A stretch of 64,000 nucleotides of DNA from Erigeron canadensis (lineage: Eukaryota; Streptophyta; Magnoliopsida; Asterales; Asteraceae), in NCBI RefSeq assembly GCF_010389155.1, contig NC_057765.1, positions 22,756,980-22,820,979 on the forward strand, written 5' to 3'. Position 1 is the stretch's first letter, and every line of letters begins with the position of its first letter. Shown piece after piece: positions 34,497-47,128 of the stretch. The position numbers and the translations under genes were made by a program. Below the pieces are notes generated by a model. The model worked only from the letters and a program-made list of their open reading frames with translations, was not told the DNA's origin and searched no databases.

Positions 34497-35940
34497 CCTT
34501 TCAAACGTAGCTCAATTCCCGTTCCTTATGACTATAGCACTCCTCAGAGTGCTAATACTGATAGTCAGCAATCCCAATCTCTCTCTATATCTTCTTCCTC
34601 CAGTCAGCAAGAAAACACTCATGCTGTAAACAATTATGACCAGCATAAGCGTCTGATAAAAAGACGTGTTAGGTTCGCTGATGTAAATTCTGATCAGCAG
34701 ATACAGCCTGTACCTGCTTGTTCTAGAAACAATTCTCAAAACAGGTCTAACACTCCTCAGCGAGTGAATGTGTCTCATCAGCAAGTAAGATCGATAACCC
34801 CTCAAAGAGGACACTTGCCTCATCAACAAGTAAAATCGATTACTCCTCAAATTGGAAACTTGCCTCATCAGCAAGTAAGATCGATTACTCCTCAGAGAAG
34901 ACACTTGCCTAACCAGCAAGTGAGATCGATCACTCCCCAAAGAGGACAGTTGCAAAACCAGCAAGTGAGACCCACTATCCCTCAAGAAGGTCTCTTGCCA
35001 AATCAGCAAGGACAATCCTCTATTTCTAATAGAGAGTATCTGCCTCACAGGCAAGTGAGGTCAGTGACTCCTCATTGCCAATCCAGGCCTATCACTCCCA
35101 GCAGAGTGCATCAATCTCATCAGCAGGGTCCCCCTACGTCTTCTCTCTCTGCTGGAAGACAAGCCTGGACAATGATCAGAGGATCTCAAATTCCCCAAAA
35201 TCCTCCTAATGAATCAAATAGAGAGTCCATTCTTGGTCCTATTCCTCAGATGCCTCCACCCAGACCTAAGCAAAGAAACAAGTCTAAATCTAGACAAAAG
35301 GGTAGGGCATCATCATCTTCTGACCCTCAAATAAATGAGCTAACTCAGTGAGTTAACGATCTCTCTTCCCAGCTAAGAGAATTTCTCATTCAGAATCAAA
35401 AAGGCAACTCCTTTGACAAAAAGTGCTACTTGTGTAGCAGTAGAGGACATGTTGCTTCTGAATGTGAAGGCGTTAGCTCCAGAGAAGCTCCTGAGGTAAT
35501 TCAGCAAAATTCTTCTCTTGCTGCTGAAGCTTCTTCCTCCACCAGAATCAATGAAAACCCCTCATCTGAACCTGAGTCTAGTGATGCCACTGCTATCACT
35601 GAGGAAAATGTTGCTGAGTACATCTATTCTCAGCACATCTCTTCTCACTCTCAAAGGGTAGTTACCAATGGTTTTGGTGAATCTACCATGCTAGTGGAAT
35701 ACAATGATACTGATGTAGTCAGCAACTTTGTGTTTCTCAGCAACAATGGTGAAAACATCATGCCTCATGATGAAAATGATAGTCCCCATGGGTGATGATT
35801 TGGGAAATTATCCCACTCTTGAAGAAGCCCTTTCTACTGAGGATTCTACTACCTCTGTTGTACCCACTATTAGTCCTGCTGACATAGCTGTCAGTGAGGT
35901 TGGCAGAGAGCCTCTCTAAATCCCTCTGTTGTATCCATGC
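34497..35940 (+). pseudogene. Gag-pol linker with 45-bp tandem repeats and second zinc knuckle
   Basis: In a different frame from gag, the region encodes a basic Ser/Pro/Gln-rich stretch containing at least five copies of a 15-residue unit (HQQVRSITPQRG plus three) at about 34776-35010, then a basic PRPKQRNKSKSRQKG patch near 35260. After a TGA at 35349 comes a second CCHC knuckle (CYLCSSRGHVASEC, about 35425-35466) and acidic linker sequence. Stops interrupt the frame repeatedly. The function of the linker is unknown. Confidence 0.65.
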
Positions 35941-35949
35941 AGGGCTCGC

Positions 35950-37600
35950 TGGGAAAAGGAGTGTGATATTTTGACAGCGGATGTTCAAAGCACATGACTG
36001 GCTCTAAGTCCCTGCTGGATAACTACACTGAGGCTCCTGGCCCTACTGTTGTGTTTGGTGATAACCCAACTGGACAAACTGAAGGGTATGGTCTTCTTTC
36101 AAATGGTCTCATCAAGTTCATCAAAGTAGCTTATGTAAATGGGTTGAAACACAATCTCATCAGCATAAGTCAACTTTGTGATGCTGACTACAAGGTAATC
36201 CTTGATAAACACCAAGGCACCATAGTAAATGTCAACAAGGAAGTCGTCTTGGTCGCTCCAAGAAAAATAGATGTATATCTGTCGACTTCACTCTTGTCAA
36301 AACTGACAGTGAGACTTGTTTCTTTGCTAAGTCAGCATCTGAACTCAATTGGTTATGGCATAAGCGTATGTCGAATTCTCTAGCCAAAAAGAACCTTGTT
36401 CGAGGCCTTCGTCATCTCTCCTTTGAAAAAGATAGACTCTGTGGTGCTTGTGAAAAAGGTAAATGCCATAGATCTACTTTCAAAACAAAGCAAGCCAATT
36501 CTGTCAAAGGCTGCTTTCATCTTCTTCACATGGATCTCTTTGGTCTAGTGAATGTCCAAAGTCTAAAGGGTAGCAAATACACCTTAGTTATTGTGGATGA
36601 ATATTCACGATTTACTTGGACTATCTTTCTTCATTACAAGAGTGATGCTGCTGATGAAATTATGAAGTTCATCAAGAAAATAGAAAATTTCAACGGCATA
36701 AGGGTTAAAGAACTCAGAAGCGACCATGGCATTGAGTTCAGAAACCACACTCTTGAAACATTTTATGCTGATCAAGGGATCTCACAAAATTTCTCCTTTA
36801 CCAGAACTCCTAAGCAAAATGGTGTTGTTGAAAGGAGAAATAGAACTCTTATTGAGGAAGCACGTACCATGCTCAGTGAGTCCTCTCTGCCCAGCAAGTT
36901 TTGGGCAGAAGCAGTCAACATGCTTGCCACACTCAGAATCGCTGTCTTATTGTTAAAAGATATGACAAGACAGCATATGAAGTTCTGAGAGGCAAGAAAC
37001 CTCAAATCAAGTACTTTCATGTATTTGGATGTCCTGTCTTCATTCTCAATAATAAGGATCACCTAGGAAAATGTGATCCCAAAGCTGATGATGGCTATTT
37101 TGTGGGATATTCGTCCATCAGCAAAGCCTTCAGAGTAGTCAATACTCGTCTTTAGAAAATAGACGAATCCATTCAAGTCACTTTTGATGAAAGCTCATCA
37201 GCTCTCAAGGACATTCAATCTTCCTCCACTGAGATCATTTTTAATGAGCTCGCTGATCCCCTCACTGAGGCAGCTGACTCATTTATTGATGCTTCTTGCT
37301 CGCTGCCTGAAAACCATTTGTATATCCCACAGAATAGTTCAGCTGACTCTGAACTAGAGCAAGTCGCTGCTCATATCTACTCGATTGAGCCTATCTTAAG
37401 ATCAATCCATGCTGCATCAGCCAAACCTAGATCACTAGCTGATGATTTGCAAGTTGATGACTCTGCTGAAGATGAGTTTCATGATGCGTTAGCAAATGCT
37501 GATGATATGGAGCCTGCTGATGACTCTCACATCAATGATGACTCAGTTCAGTCGAATGGCTCTACTGATCAATCTTCTGAACCCATTCTTACCATTGATC
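35950..37600 (+). pseudogene. Copia protease and integrase, broken
   Basis: The protease DSG triad follows a TGA at about 35964 that replaces the usual Trp. Downstream come the Gag-pre-integrase segment (LVRGL, LCGACEKGKCHR) and integrase with LHMDLFG, RSDHGIEF and the Glu in NGVVERRNR, so the catalytic D, D and E are readable at about 36530, 36723 and 36830. Frameshifts occur near 36290 and 36920 and a stop at 37153. The C-terminal acidic linker runs on to 37602 and stops at the inverted LTR. Confidence 0.82.
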
Positions 37601-37602
37601 AC

Positions 37603-38088
37603 TGTAGTCCCTTTGCCACCAGATCAAATGAAATTAAGTATCTAATGTATAAGTGCGGAAATTCTTATACACTAGCAATCAACAATAAGAACACGAATAT
37701 GAATAAACTGGAACTGTATATTACTTCGGTAAATGCAATTACAAGTAAATACCAAGTCCCTAAACACGAAAATACAATGACTAGAAGATTAACCTTAAAC
37801 ATAAGGTTTAATCTCTATTTATACTAAAACTAATGGACTAGACGGACCTCGAATTTCATGGACCGAGCCCAACTCAGACGCCCATTCAAGCTTGACCAGG
37901 TCGAGCTCGACCAAGTCAACGTGTTGACCAATTCGAGCTTGACTAGGTCGAGCATGACCAAGTCAACGTGTTGACGAATTCGAGGTTTGACTTTATTATA
38001 CGAAATACAATAACGTTTGACTTTATTACATAAACTAAAGATTCAAAACGACATTTCACGGATGCTGTTGTCACTAGGAAATGCACCA
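37603..38088 (-). repeat. 3' LTR of the inverted fragment
   Basis: About 486 bp. It faces the related LTR at 39394-39834 in inverted orientation across about 1.3 kb. Confidence 0.75.
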
Positions 38089-38196
38089 AAAAACTCCCCC
38101 TTGACATCAGCATCTTGAAATCTTCAGCAGTCTTCAAAATCTTTAAAATCTTCATCATTCAGCAGTATTCACAGTCTTCAAACATATTTGGCATAC

Positions 38197-39299
38197 ATCT
38201 TATCTTTCAACAATTGCTTCACCATTAGTTGTTACTGTTGAACTAATTAAACTACAGCCCATGGATATCATCTCAGTATTGTCTAATTTCACAAGGTCTT
38301 TCTTACACAGATTAGCCAAATGAAAAGGCTCATAGACTCTGAGAAGCTCATTTGAATCACCGTCGTCAACCACAGCTTCAAAAGATTTGACATCCATCCT
38401 CCAATACTTCATACTTAACAATAAATTCGGCTTCAACTTTTTCATCGGAACTTCCTTCAAGCATTCAATTTCATTAAAAACTATTCGTCCTTTAGGCTTT
38501 TTAGTAATAGGACCAATTTCATTTGGTTTAACTAATAATTGACCTTTCTGAGGACGAAAATGTCGATAAAATCCTTCACTTGCTTCCTTCTTCATCAATT
38601 CAACAAAATGATTAGCAAGTGGACTATTGCCGCAATTGTAAAAAGGCACTTTTGTAATATCAACAAAATCCCTTTTTGCAACGTACTCAATGCTTTCTTA
38701 CTTATTGGAAAATACATGACACCAGAAGTTCTCTTTACAACAAACTTTTGAAATTCTAGATCATAAAACAAGCTCAAAATACGTCCATTTGTGTTTGGTA
38801 AAGAAGAATCTTTCACTTTGTTTAAGTAAAGCATCTTAGAAGCTTTCTTAATCTTTCTTTCAGTACAATTAGAAATTCCTTCAGGAAAAACTTTCTTTCG
38901 TACTTTCCTAATCAGTGAATCTTGAGTTGCCTTCACAGGTATAGATTGTTGATAGACCACTTCAATAATATCAGCCTCAACATCTTCAGTACAAACGATC
39001 TCATCATTAGAAATGATTTGATCTAAGTCCACTTCCTGATCAACAGGAAGGCCTTCAGATACAAGCTCACTCTCTTCCGCTTCAGCACTCTGCACTTTCT
39101 CAGAATCACGAGCACTTTTAGAAGCATTAGACTCCCCCTGAGTAGTAGCTACACCTCGAGCATGAGATGTCGAGCACTTTGGTATCTCACGACCCTTAGA
39201 TTTACTGGAATCATCGTCTTTATCATTCGGCCGAGCATTACTAGAAAATCCAACCTTACAAGCATCAGAAGGGATCACTACACTCCCCCTAGATGCCAA
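38197..39299 (-). pseudogene. Remnant of the SIRE-like extra 3' gene
   Basis: Two overlapping frames (39299-38595 and 38649-38197) join across a frameshift near 38620. The C-terminal half matches the end of the 3' gene of the long element at 53640-53880: a KC-KxVP segment, a YWRMDVKSFEA versus FWQIDIK alignment, then VDD, a LLR-Y-P motif and a KKDLVKLD-type ending. The upstream half is acidic and Ser-rich. No transmembrane helix is evident. It has no ATG at its start and appears truncated. Confidence 0.7.
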
Positions 39300-39393
39300 A
39301 TTCGCGAGTCAATCTTCAAAATACTTTATCCAGCTAGTAACTTATCAACTGTTGATGAGCAACTAGTGTTTCAGTTAATTTACCCAGCAAAGT

Positions 39394-39834
39394 TGTTGGT
39401 GCATTCCCGGGTGCCAACATCATTATAGAAGTTTGTCTTGAGTCTATTGAATATGTACTTGTAATAAACGTTAAGTTTTCACTTATAATAAAGTCAACCT
39501 CGAATTGGTCAACACGTTGACTTGGTCGAGCTCGACCTAGTCAAGCTCGAGTTGGGCTTGGTCCATGAAATTCGAGGTCCGTCAAGTCCGTTAAGTTTTA
39601 GTATAAATAGAGATTAAAGCTTATGTTTAAGGTTAATCTTCCAGTCATTTTGTTTTTCATATTTTTGTATTCCGAACCTGGTATTTTACTTGTAATTGCA
39701 TTTACTGAAGTAATATACGGTTCAAGTTTATTTTTACATTCGTGTTCTTGTTGTTGATTGCTAGTGTATAAGATTTTCCGCACTTATACATTAGATACTT
39801 TATCTCGTTTGATCCGGTGGCAAAGGGACTTTCA
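39394..39834 (+). repeat. LTR A (5' LTR of the long element)
   Basis: 441 bp from TGTTGGTGCATTC to GGGACTTTCA, followed by TTGGTATCAGAGCC at 39836, a Met-tRNA primer site. A TATA-like GTATAAATAGAG lies at about 39600. Confidence 0.85.
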
Positions 39835-39939
39835 ATTGGTATCAGAGCCAACGGAGATATTCTTTTGGTTCGGGATTAAGGTTTCGACAACGATAAAGGT
39901 GGTTACATTTGGTTTTTGGTCCAATCAAGCTTCATACGC

Positions 39940-40105
39940 TCCATTCAAGCTCGAACAAGTCAAGCCAAGCTCGACCTGGTCGAGCTCGACCCCTCCTAGC
40001 TCGACCTCGACCTTACTCCAAGCTCCAAGCTCGACCTCGACCAATCCAAGCTTGACCACTCGAGCTCGACCTATCCAAGCTCGACCACTCGAGCTCGACT
40101 GCTGA
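39940..40105 (+). repeat. Degenerate AGCTCGACC array in the element leader
   Basis: About ten irregular copies of AAGCTCGACC and its variants between the primer site and gag. The same motif is found inside LTR A and the inverted LTR. Confidence 0.75.
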
Positions 40106-40666
40106 AAATCGTGCTAACTTTGTTTTGGCCATAACTTTCAAACGGTATCTCCATTTTTGACAATTCAAGTGGCCATGAATTCGTAAATGAGTCTACTTTC
40201 CAATGGTTATGGAAACATCACTTGACCTCCACCACAGTTGGAGCTACTGGGTTATCTCTTGATTGTATATGTGAACAATTGTGTCATGATGTTGTTATGG
40301 CAATGAGCTATTGTGTTATCTCTGGATTGCATATGTGAACAACTGTTGGATGAAGATGAGAATGGGAGATGTGTTGTAACCAAAAACAAACGTATGGTCT
40401 GTTTTAAGAATTTTGTAGAGAAAAGGGGGGATAAAAAATCAAAGCTTCCATGTTTTCTATGCAAAATTCTTGGATGTTCGTAGCAATGAAGATCATGGTG
40501 TTTCAACAGGGTTTAGTCATGGTATCTTTTTGGTTTTGAATATGTGTGACATGTGTCTGACCTAATTTTTGGATCAAAGGCGCCTGATTTAAGATTAGGT
40601 GATTCAAATGAATCAGATGAAGATTGAAGACCGCGATTGAAAATCCGAGTAAGCTGTTCATGATCT

Positions 40667-41761
40667 TTGCTTAACATGTGTTTGGGATTTTGTCGAAAAG
40701 CATTTGTGATAAAGTTAATCATTTGTAGCCGAGTAACTGAAAATATGGCATTGCCTCAAGACAGTGTACATCTGTTTAAAAAGTACACAACTTCAAAGGA
40801 TTTATGGGATGCTCTCGAAAGATATTGTGAGGGTGATGTAACTTTGAAAAAAAATCGTATCAAGCTTCTCAAGCGTCAATATGAAGCCTTTAATGGACTG
40901 AAAGGGGGATGTCTTGATGAGATTATTATTCGATTCAGTCATCTAACCACTGAATTGTCATATTTCGAAGTTGTTTATCCTCAAACTGAGCTAGTCGATA
41001 AGTTTCTAGATTCACTGCCTAAAACGTGGACTGATTATGTTCATCAACTTCAAGATGATCAGGAATACAGTACATGGGATTTTGAGAAGGTAGTCTCTAA
41101 GCTAAAGAACAGAGATATGAAGAGAAGGATTAAGGATACTCACTCGGATTTTACACAAGATCCATCCTTATATCATGCTAAGTCTGTTCATTTAGCAAGT
41201 TCCAGCTCAGCAAACAATGCATTTCTAAGTGGTGCAGAAGCTACACCAATAGTAGATGCTGATGGTATTGCCGGATATGTTGCTTATGACAATACAAATT
41301 CAAATGTTAAGAGCAATGCACAATCTTTCCATTCTATGCCAATGAGTATGAGTTCTGCAGAGGGAAGAATGAGTATTTACTCAGCCTTTTGTAATGCTCA
41401 TGAAGCATTTATTGGGGGAAAGGTTACTGATCCTGTAGTAATTGATGAGGATTACAATCAAATAGATCCTGATGATTTGGAAGAAATGGATCTACAATGG
41501 CAGCTTACTATGCTTACCATTAAAGTCAGAAGGTTCACTCAGAGAACTGGTAGACCTATAGGTAATGGCACTAAAGGTTTTGACAAATCCAAAGTGAAAT
41601 GTTATAATTGCGATGGATTTGGTCATTTTGCAAGAGAGTGTCAAAGGCCTAAAAGGATTGATAATACTGTTGCTGGTCGTCAAAATTATAATCAAGGCAG
41701 TGTTACACCAGATAATCATAAGACGCAAGCAATGATTACATATCCTGTTACTCCACAATAG
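40667..41761 (+). pseudogene. Copia gag (N-terminally eroded) with zinc knuckle
   Basis: The frame contains the UBN2-type Gag core from about 40745 (SKDLWDALERYCEGD, then FLDSLPKTW near 41010) and a CCHC zinc knuckle, CYNCDGFGHFARECQ, at about 41601-41645. The usual N-terminal hundred residues (FxxW region) are not readable upstream, so the start is probably lost. The frame stops at 41759 and coding continues in another frame to a TAA at 42022. Gag would package the RNA. This copy is defective but retains long open stretches. Confidence 0.8.
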
Positions 41762-41790
41762 CCTGTTTCATCACCATTTCGGATTCAAAA

Positions 41791-43584
41791 GTTGTTGTTG
41801 TTCAAAATCCAGATGGTACTTATCAATGGGATACACAATCCGATGATACCTCGAATCATGCCTATATGGTAGAATTATATGATGAGGTAGCCGCAACGAT
41901 TGATTATTCTGTATACTCAAGTGAAGAAAGTGCATCTGAGACAGTACAGAAGAATATGTGTAATGTTGCTGAGACAGTAAGATCTGAGAGTGAACAAATG
42001 ACTGCAATGAAAGCATCTGAATAAAAGAAAGAGTCATCAAATTCTGTTGATGACATTTCTATGCAGAGCATCGAAGAACAGATGAAGAACTTTGAGATAC
42101 CTGGAGGTATGACAACAGAAGACTTCGTTGCATACATGGTAGATTGCAAGGCTGCAGATCAGAAGGTATCATGTTCTTTATCTTCTATAATTGATGTGTG
42201 TAAAATGGTGTCGGACTTAAAACTTAAGGTGCTTATTTTAAATAAGTCAGTTATTAACTTAACTAGTCAGAACAACATGTTTAAAAAGGAAAACGACTCT
42301 TTGTTTGCCAAAAATTCTGGTTTGGTAAAACAAGAAAGTCTTTATCAAGATAAGATTCGTGCATCTGATAAGGATATTCTTGCATTAAAAGAAAAACTAA
42401 AGGAGTCAGTTTTGATGGAAAAAGTGGGAAATGAACAATATGTTCAACTAACTGAAGATTTTTCTAAAAAAGAGAAAGAATTAGTTGACGCAAAATTGGA
42501 GATAGTTAAGCTTAATACAAGACTAGATCAAATTAGGGGATCTGAGTTAATACGATCAATGCAGATGCAAAAACCTGTACCACGGGATTCAAAAGATAAA
42601 AGTGGTTTGGGTATTAGTTATAATGAAGTTAGAGGTCCGTTCAATGATAGTTATACAGAATCTCTAACGCAGCTCACTGAAAAGATTGACAATGGTGTAA
42701 TAGATCCAATTGTTTCAGAAAAACAAAATGTTGATCAAAAGACCCCTAAGAGCTCTAAAAAATCGATTGATAAAATTAAGGAGCTTAACAAGAAACATAA
42801 GCTTGAAAGCTCATTTGTTAAACCAGTGGATCCTAAGAATGGAATTTATGATGTTAGTACTTCTAAAGGATCTAATCAAGTGAAGTCAGCTTGTCCTGTT
42901 GATAAGGTTATTAAATGTTTCACAATGAAAGGATGTGATACTGTTTTTACATCAGATGAAATTGATTTTGAAAAGATCAATCATGACAAGATTGACAAAG
43001 TATGGAATAAGGATGAATCTACATCTAGTGAAGTTCCCTTAACTCCATATAAGACTCATAAATATTCTCAAAAGAAAGTACATTTTTTGGGTAAAAATGA
43101 GTCAACTGGTTTGTCAAAAGAGGAGTCAGCCACAATTGAACTTAAGGAATGTTTGGGTATGACTTCAGCTGAGTTTGATGTTAAAGCTAAGAAAGCAAGA
43201 GCTAAGAAATTGTGTTTCTATTGTTATGAAGTAGGACATGTTTATAGTTGCTGTCCAAATAGGAAACGGAGATGTCCTGATAAGGGTATGTCTTCTGGTG
43301 GATCTAGTGACTCAGATATTGTTGCTCATAATAATAGGTCTAAAACCCCAAAACGACAGGGACTTTCACAGAATACTACTTTTAGTAGTGTAAGTCCGAG
43401 TCGTTCTCGTACACCTCAAAGGAGTAATTCACCTAGGAAGATGGCTCAACAAAATCGATCTCCTCCTTCTAGAATTAATAGTTTGTCTAAATTCTATGAT
43501 CGATTAGGGAGTCAACCTAGATTTGGTACTCACTCACCAAGGAATTCACCTCCTAAGACTCGTTTCACTTCACCTAAGAAATAG
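41791..43584 (+). CDS. Second gag-like ORF: coiled coil, zinc knuckle, SR-like tail
   Basis: The main open part, 42061-43584 (507 codons), follows an in-frame TAA at 42022. Residues about 40-170 form a Leu/Lys/Glu heptad-rich coiled coil. A second knuckle, CFYCYEVGHVYSCC, lies at about 43216-43257. The tail (about 43300-43580) is rich in RS, SP and TP dipeptides in basic context (RSKTPKRQG, SRSRTPQRS). In SIRE-like elements gag is long and continuous with pol. Here it is separated from pol by a stop at 43582 and a frame change. A near-identical 740-bp piece recurs at 54738-55498. The function of the SR-like tail is unknown. Confidence 0.75.
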
Positions 43585-43724
43585 TCTTTGACACCATCCT
43601 TATCCAAGGCTCCATTAAAGAGCGATGGATATTGGACCGAATTAATCATTAGAGATGAATTCGGCAAACCTAAACCTCAAAAGGTTTGGGTTCCCTTTAG
43701 AAACTAACCATCTTATCGTCTAAT

Positions 43725-46700
43725 GTGCAGAGAGAACCAAGGAAGCCTATTAGTTTTTGGTATGTTGACAGTGGATGCTCTCGGCACATGACAGGGGACA
43801 AGAACGTTTTGTCCAACAATGAAGATGTAAATGGTTCGTACGTTAGTTTCGCTGGTCCCAAAGGCGGCAACATCTCGGGCCAAGGTGATGTTGTCAATGG
43901 GAAGATTACGCTGGAGAAAGTCAGTTATGTGAAACAGTTAGCACATAATTTATTAAGTGTTTCTCAGATTTGTGACAAGGGAAACAATATCCATTTTACT
44001 GAGAAAGAAGCACTTATATTGAAACCAGGATATCTTATTCCTGAAGACTGGATCCTATTGAAAGCTCCTAGGAAGAGAGACATCTATGGCCTTGTGTTAG
44101 GTGTTGATAATCCAGAGGAGTCTGTTTGCTTGTTATCAAAAGCAAACGAATCTGAATCGTTACTATGGCATAGAAGAATGGGACATATCAATTTCCGAAA
44201 GATGAATGACATTGTCAAACATGGTTTGGTTGACGGCGTTCCCATGAAACGGTTTGGAATGGAAGACAAATGTGTACCTTGTCTGAAAGGTAAACAACAA
44301 AAGTCTGCACATAAACCGAAACAAGAAAATTCTATTGCCAATCCTTTCGAGTTACTTCACATGGATTTATTTGGTCCAGTAAATGTAAGAAGTATCGGTG
44401 GGATGTATTACTGTTTGGTGGTTACTGATGATTACTCGAGATTCTCATGGGTATTCTTTCTTAAGTCGAAAGATGAAACTCCGCAGATTTTGATAAATCT
44501 CTTTGTCGAAACTGAAAATATTTATGGAGTTCGTGTTAAGAGAATCAGGAGTGACAATGGAACTGAATTCAAGAATAATGTAATGGATGTCTTTTGTCTG
44601 TTAAAGGGAATCCAACATCAATACAGTTCTCCGTATGAACCACAACAGAATGGAGTTGCTGAAAGGAAGAATAGGACTCTAATCGAGACAGCCAGAACTA
44701 TGCTTGCAGATTCAGGGCTTCCTACTATGTTTTGGGCGGAAGCGGTGAATACAACTTGTCATATTTTAAATAGGGTTACTGTAGTTAAGCGTCATAATAA
44801 GATATGTTATGAGCTTCTACATAAGAAGAAACCGAATTTACAGAATGTAGAACCATTTGGTGTACCGTGTACTTTCTTGAAGTATCTACCTCAGTCAAAG
44901 TTTGATTCAAAGGTTGAAGAGGGATTTCTCATGGGTTATAAACCGGAAACATCAATTCGACGGGTTTATAACAAACAGACCGACAAAGTTGATTTGGGAA
45001 CAAATGTCAAGATAGTCAGTCATAAGCCCACTATACATTCTGGAAGTGGCAAAAACTTCGATTATGATAGTGTGTTTAGTTCACTACATGGTCCTGATTC
45101 TTATTCAGATCCTAAGACAGTTGATGATGTGATTATTTTAAGAGATCACATGGATAATACTCCTACATCTCCGCCTACTCGAAATGTCGATACTACTCCA
45201 ATCAACGTTCAGTCTTCTACTGATGTTGATGAAAGTGGTAAGGACAAGGATACGACACCAGATTCAGACAATAATGAACCCGCAAACACTACACCACCTA
45301 CTCCATCGAAGGTTACACTGCCTGATGATGATCCTATTTCTGAAGAATCGGAAGATGAATTCAATTCTCCTGAGTTTCAGATTAGAACAAATTTAGGAGA
45401 TAGTTTGAATGTTGATTCGGTTCCTCAATATCGAATTAATAAGGATCACCCTGTTGAAAATATTCTTGGAAATGCTACAGAACCTGTTCGAACTAGAAAT
45501 CAGTTGAATAAGGATCTAACTAGTTTGTTTCATGAAGTGAAAGACACTGGATTGATAACTGAGTGTTTGTATTCTGGTTTCATTTCACAAGTAGAACCTA
45601 AGAATGTTAAGGCAGCACTTCAAGATCCATGTTGGGTTGAAGCTATGCAAGAAGAATTAGCTTAATTTGAAAAACTTGGAGTTTGGGAGTTAGTAGATGT
45701 GACTAAAGGTAAAGAACCGATTGGAACTTGATGGGTATATAAATGCAAACGCGATGACAAAGGGATCGTTACCAGAAATAACGTACGTTTGGTTGTTCAG
45801 GGGTTTGCACAACGAGAAGGATATGACTATAACGAAACTTTTGCACCAGTTGCTAGGATTGAAGCTATAAGGTTATTTTTAGCTTTTGCAAGTTTCAAAG
45901 GTATAAAGGTGTATCAGTTAGACGTTAAGAGTGCCTTCTTGTACGGTGAAGTTAAAGAAGAAGTGTATGTTTACCAACCACCGGGGTTTGAAGATCTGAA
46001 TTATCCAAGAAGAGCATATCGTTTGGATAAGGCTCTTTATGGATTGCATCAAGCACCCAGAGTGTGGTATCAAAAGTTGTCAACGCATTTGTTGACAAAT
46101 GGCTTTACAAGAGGATCGATAGACAACACATTGTTTATCAAATGGAAGAAGCGAGATTATCTGATTGTACAAGTTTATGTGGATGATATCATTTTTGGTT
46201 CATCTAATATAAAGATGTGCAAAGAGTTTGAAATGAGCATGAAAAATGTTTTTGAAATGAGTGCTATGGGGGAATTACAATTTTTCCTCGGACTACAAGT
46301 AGATCAACGGAAGGATGGATTCTTTATTCACCAGTCTAAGTATGTCGATGACATCTTGGAGAGGTTTCAAATGCTAGAGTCCAAGACATATGGTACTCCT
46401 ATTCAGCAAAGTCATGGTTTAGGAGTGCTTGATTCGAAAGATGAACTTGTGGATGCAACTTATTATTGTGCTATTATTGGCTCATTGATGTATCTGACTG
46501 CTTCGCGTCCAGATATTATGTTCGCTGTTTGTCTTTTTGCTAGATTTCAAGCTAATCCGAAAGAGTCACATTTGACTGCAGCAAAGCGTATTCTACGTTA
46601 TCTTAAGGGAAACCAAGGGCTTGGTCTATGGTATCCAATGGGAGGAACGTTTGATTTTGTTGCATATACTGATTCGGATTTTGGCGGTTGTAACAATGAC

Positions 46701-47128
46701 AGAAATCTACGACTGGAGGTTGTCAGTTGTTAGGAGGGAGATTACTATCGTGGCAATGCAAGAAGCAGACATGTGGTGCTCAGTCTTCATGTGAGGCAGA
46801 GTATATGGCTGCTGGTAGCTGCTGTTCCCAGGTATTGTGGATTCAGCAACAACTTCGTGACTACGGTATGGATTTTCTTGATACTCCTATTCGAATAGAC
46901 AATAAGTCAGCTATAGACATTACAAATAACCCTGTCATGCATAAGGTCACCAAGCATATTGATATTAGACATCATTTCTTGTGTGATTGTGCCCAAAAGA
47001 AGTTAATTCATTTGGAAAAGGTTATAACTGATGATAATTTAGCTGATGTTTATACCAAAGCATTTGATAAGACTCGATTTGAGAAGTTAATTCTTCTCAA
47101 TGGTATGAAGAATGCTGATTTATATTAA
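43725..47128 (+). pseudogene. Copia pol: protease, integrase, RT, RNase H
   Basis: Protease shows VDSGCSRHMTG near 43765. The Gag-pre-integrase LLWHRRMGH lies near 44160, and integrase has LHMDLFGP (44356), RSDNGTEF (44549) and NGVAERKNR (44650). Reverse transcriptase has LDVKSAFLYG (45919) and the YVDD site (46177). RNase H has TDSDFGG (46670), SSCEAEY (46785) and IDNKSA. There are two in-frame stops, TAA at 45663 and TGA at about 45731, and a frameshift near 46715. The first 646 codons are uninterrupted, so decay is moderate. The protein ends at 47126, LNGMKNADLY. Confidence 0.9.

Larger units (their letters stand above)
31661..37602 (+). mobile_element. SIRE/Maximus-like copia element, truncated before RT
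   Basis: It starts with a 654-bp LTR, a TGGTATCAGAGCC primer site and gag, followed by a long linker, protease and integrase. It ends abruptly at 37602, where an inverted LTR begins. Reverse transcriptase, RNase H and a 3' LTR are absent. Several in-frame stops and frameshifts show decay. The long gag extension and the order place it in the SIRE/Maximus-like group, by analogy with the longer element at 39394. Confidence 0.8.
37603..39300 (-). mobile_element. Inverted 3' fragment of a SIRE-like element
   Basis: On the minus strand the order is a 3'-gene remnant, the polypurine tract AAGGGGGAGT (about 38091-38101) and an LTR (38088 down to 37603). The LTR is related to the plus-strand LTR at 39394-39834, sharing TGGTGCATT, the TCGAGCTCGACC motifs, GTATAAATAGAGATTAA and GGCAAAGGGACT. 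Gag, pol and the 5' LTR are missing. Confidence 0.75.

Noticed and set aside
34512..35054. 180-residue minus-strand ORF
   Set aside because: Antisense shadow of the 45-bp repeat in the gag-pol linker.
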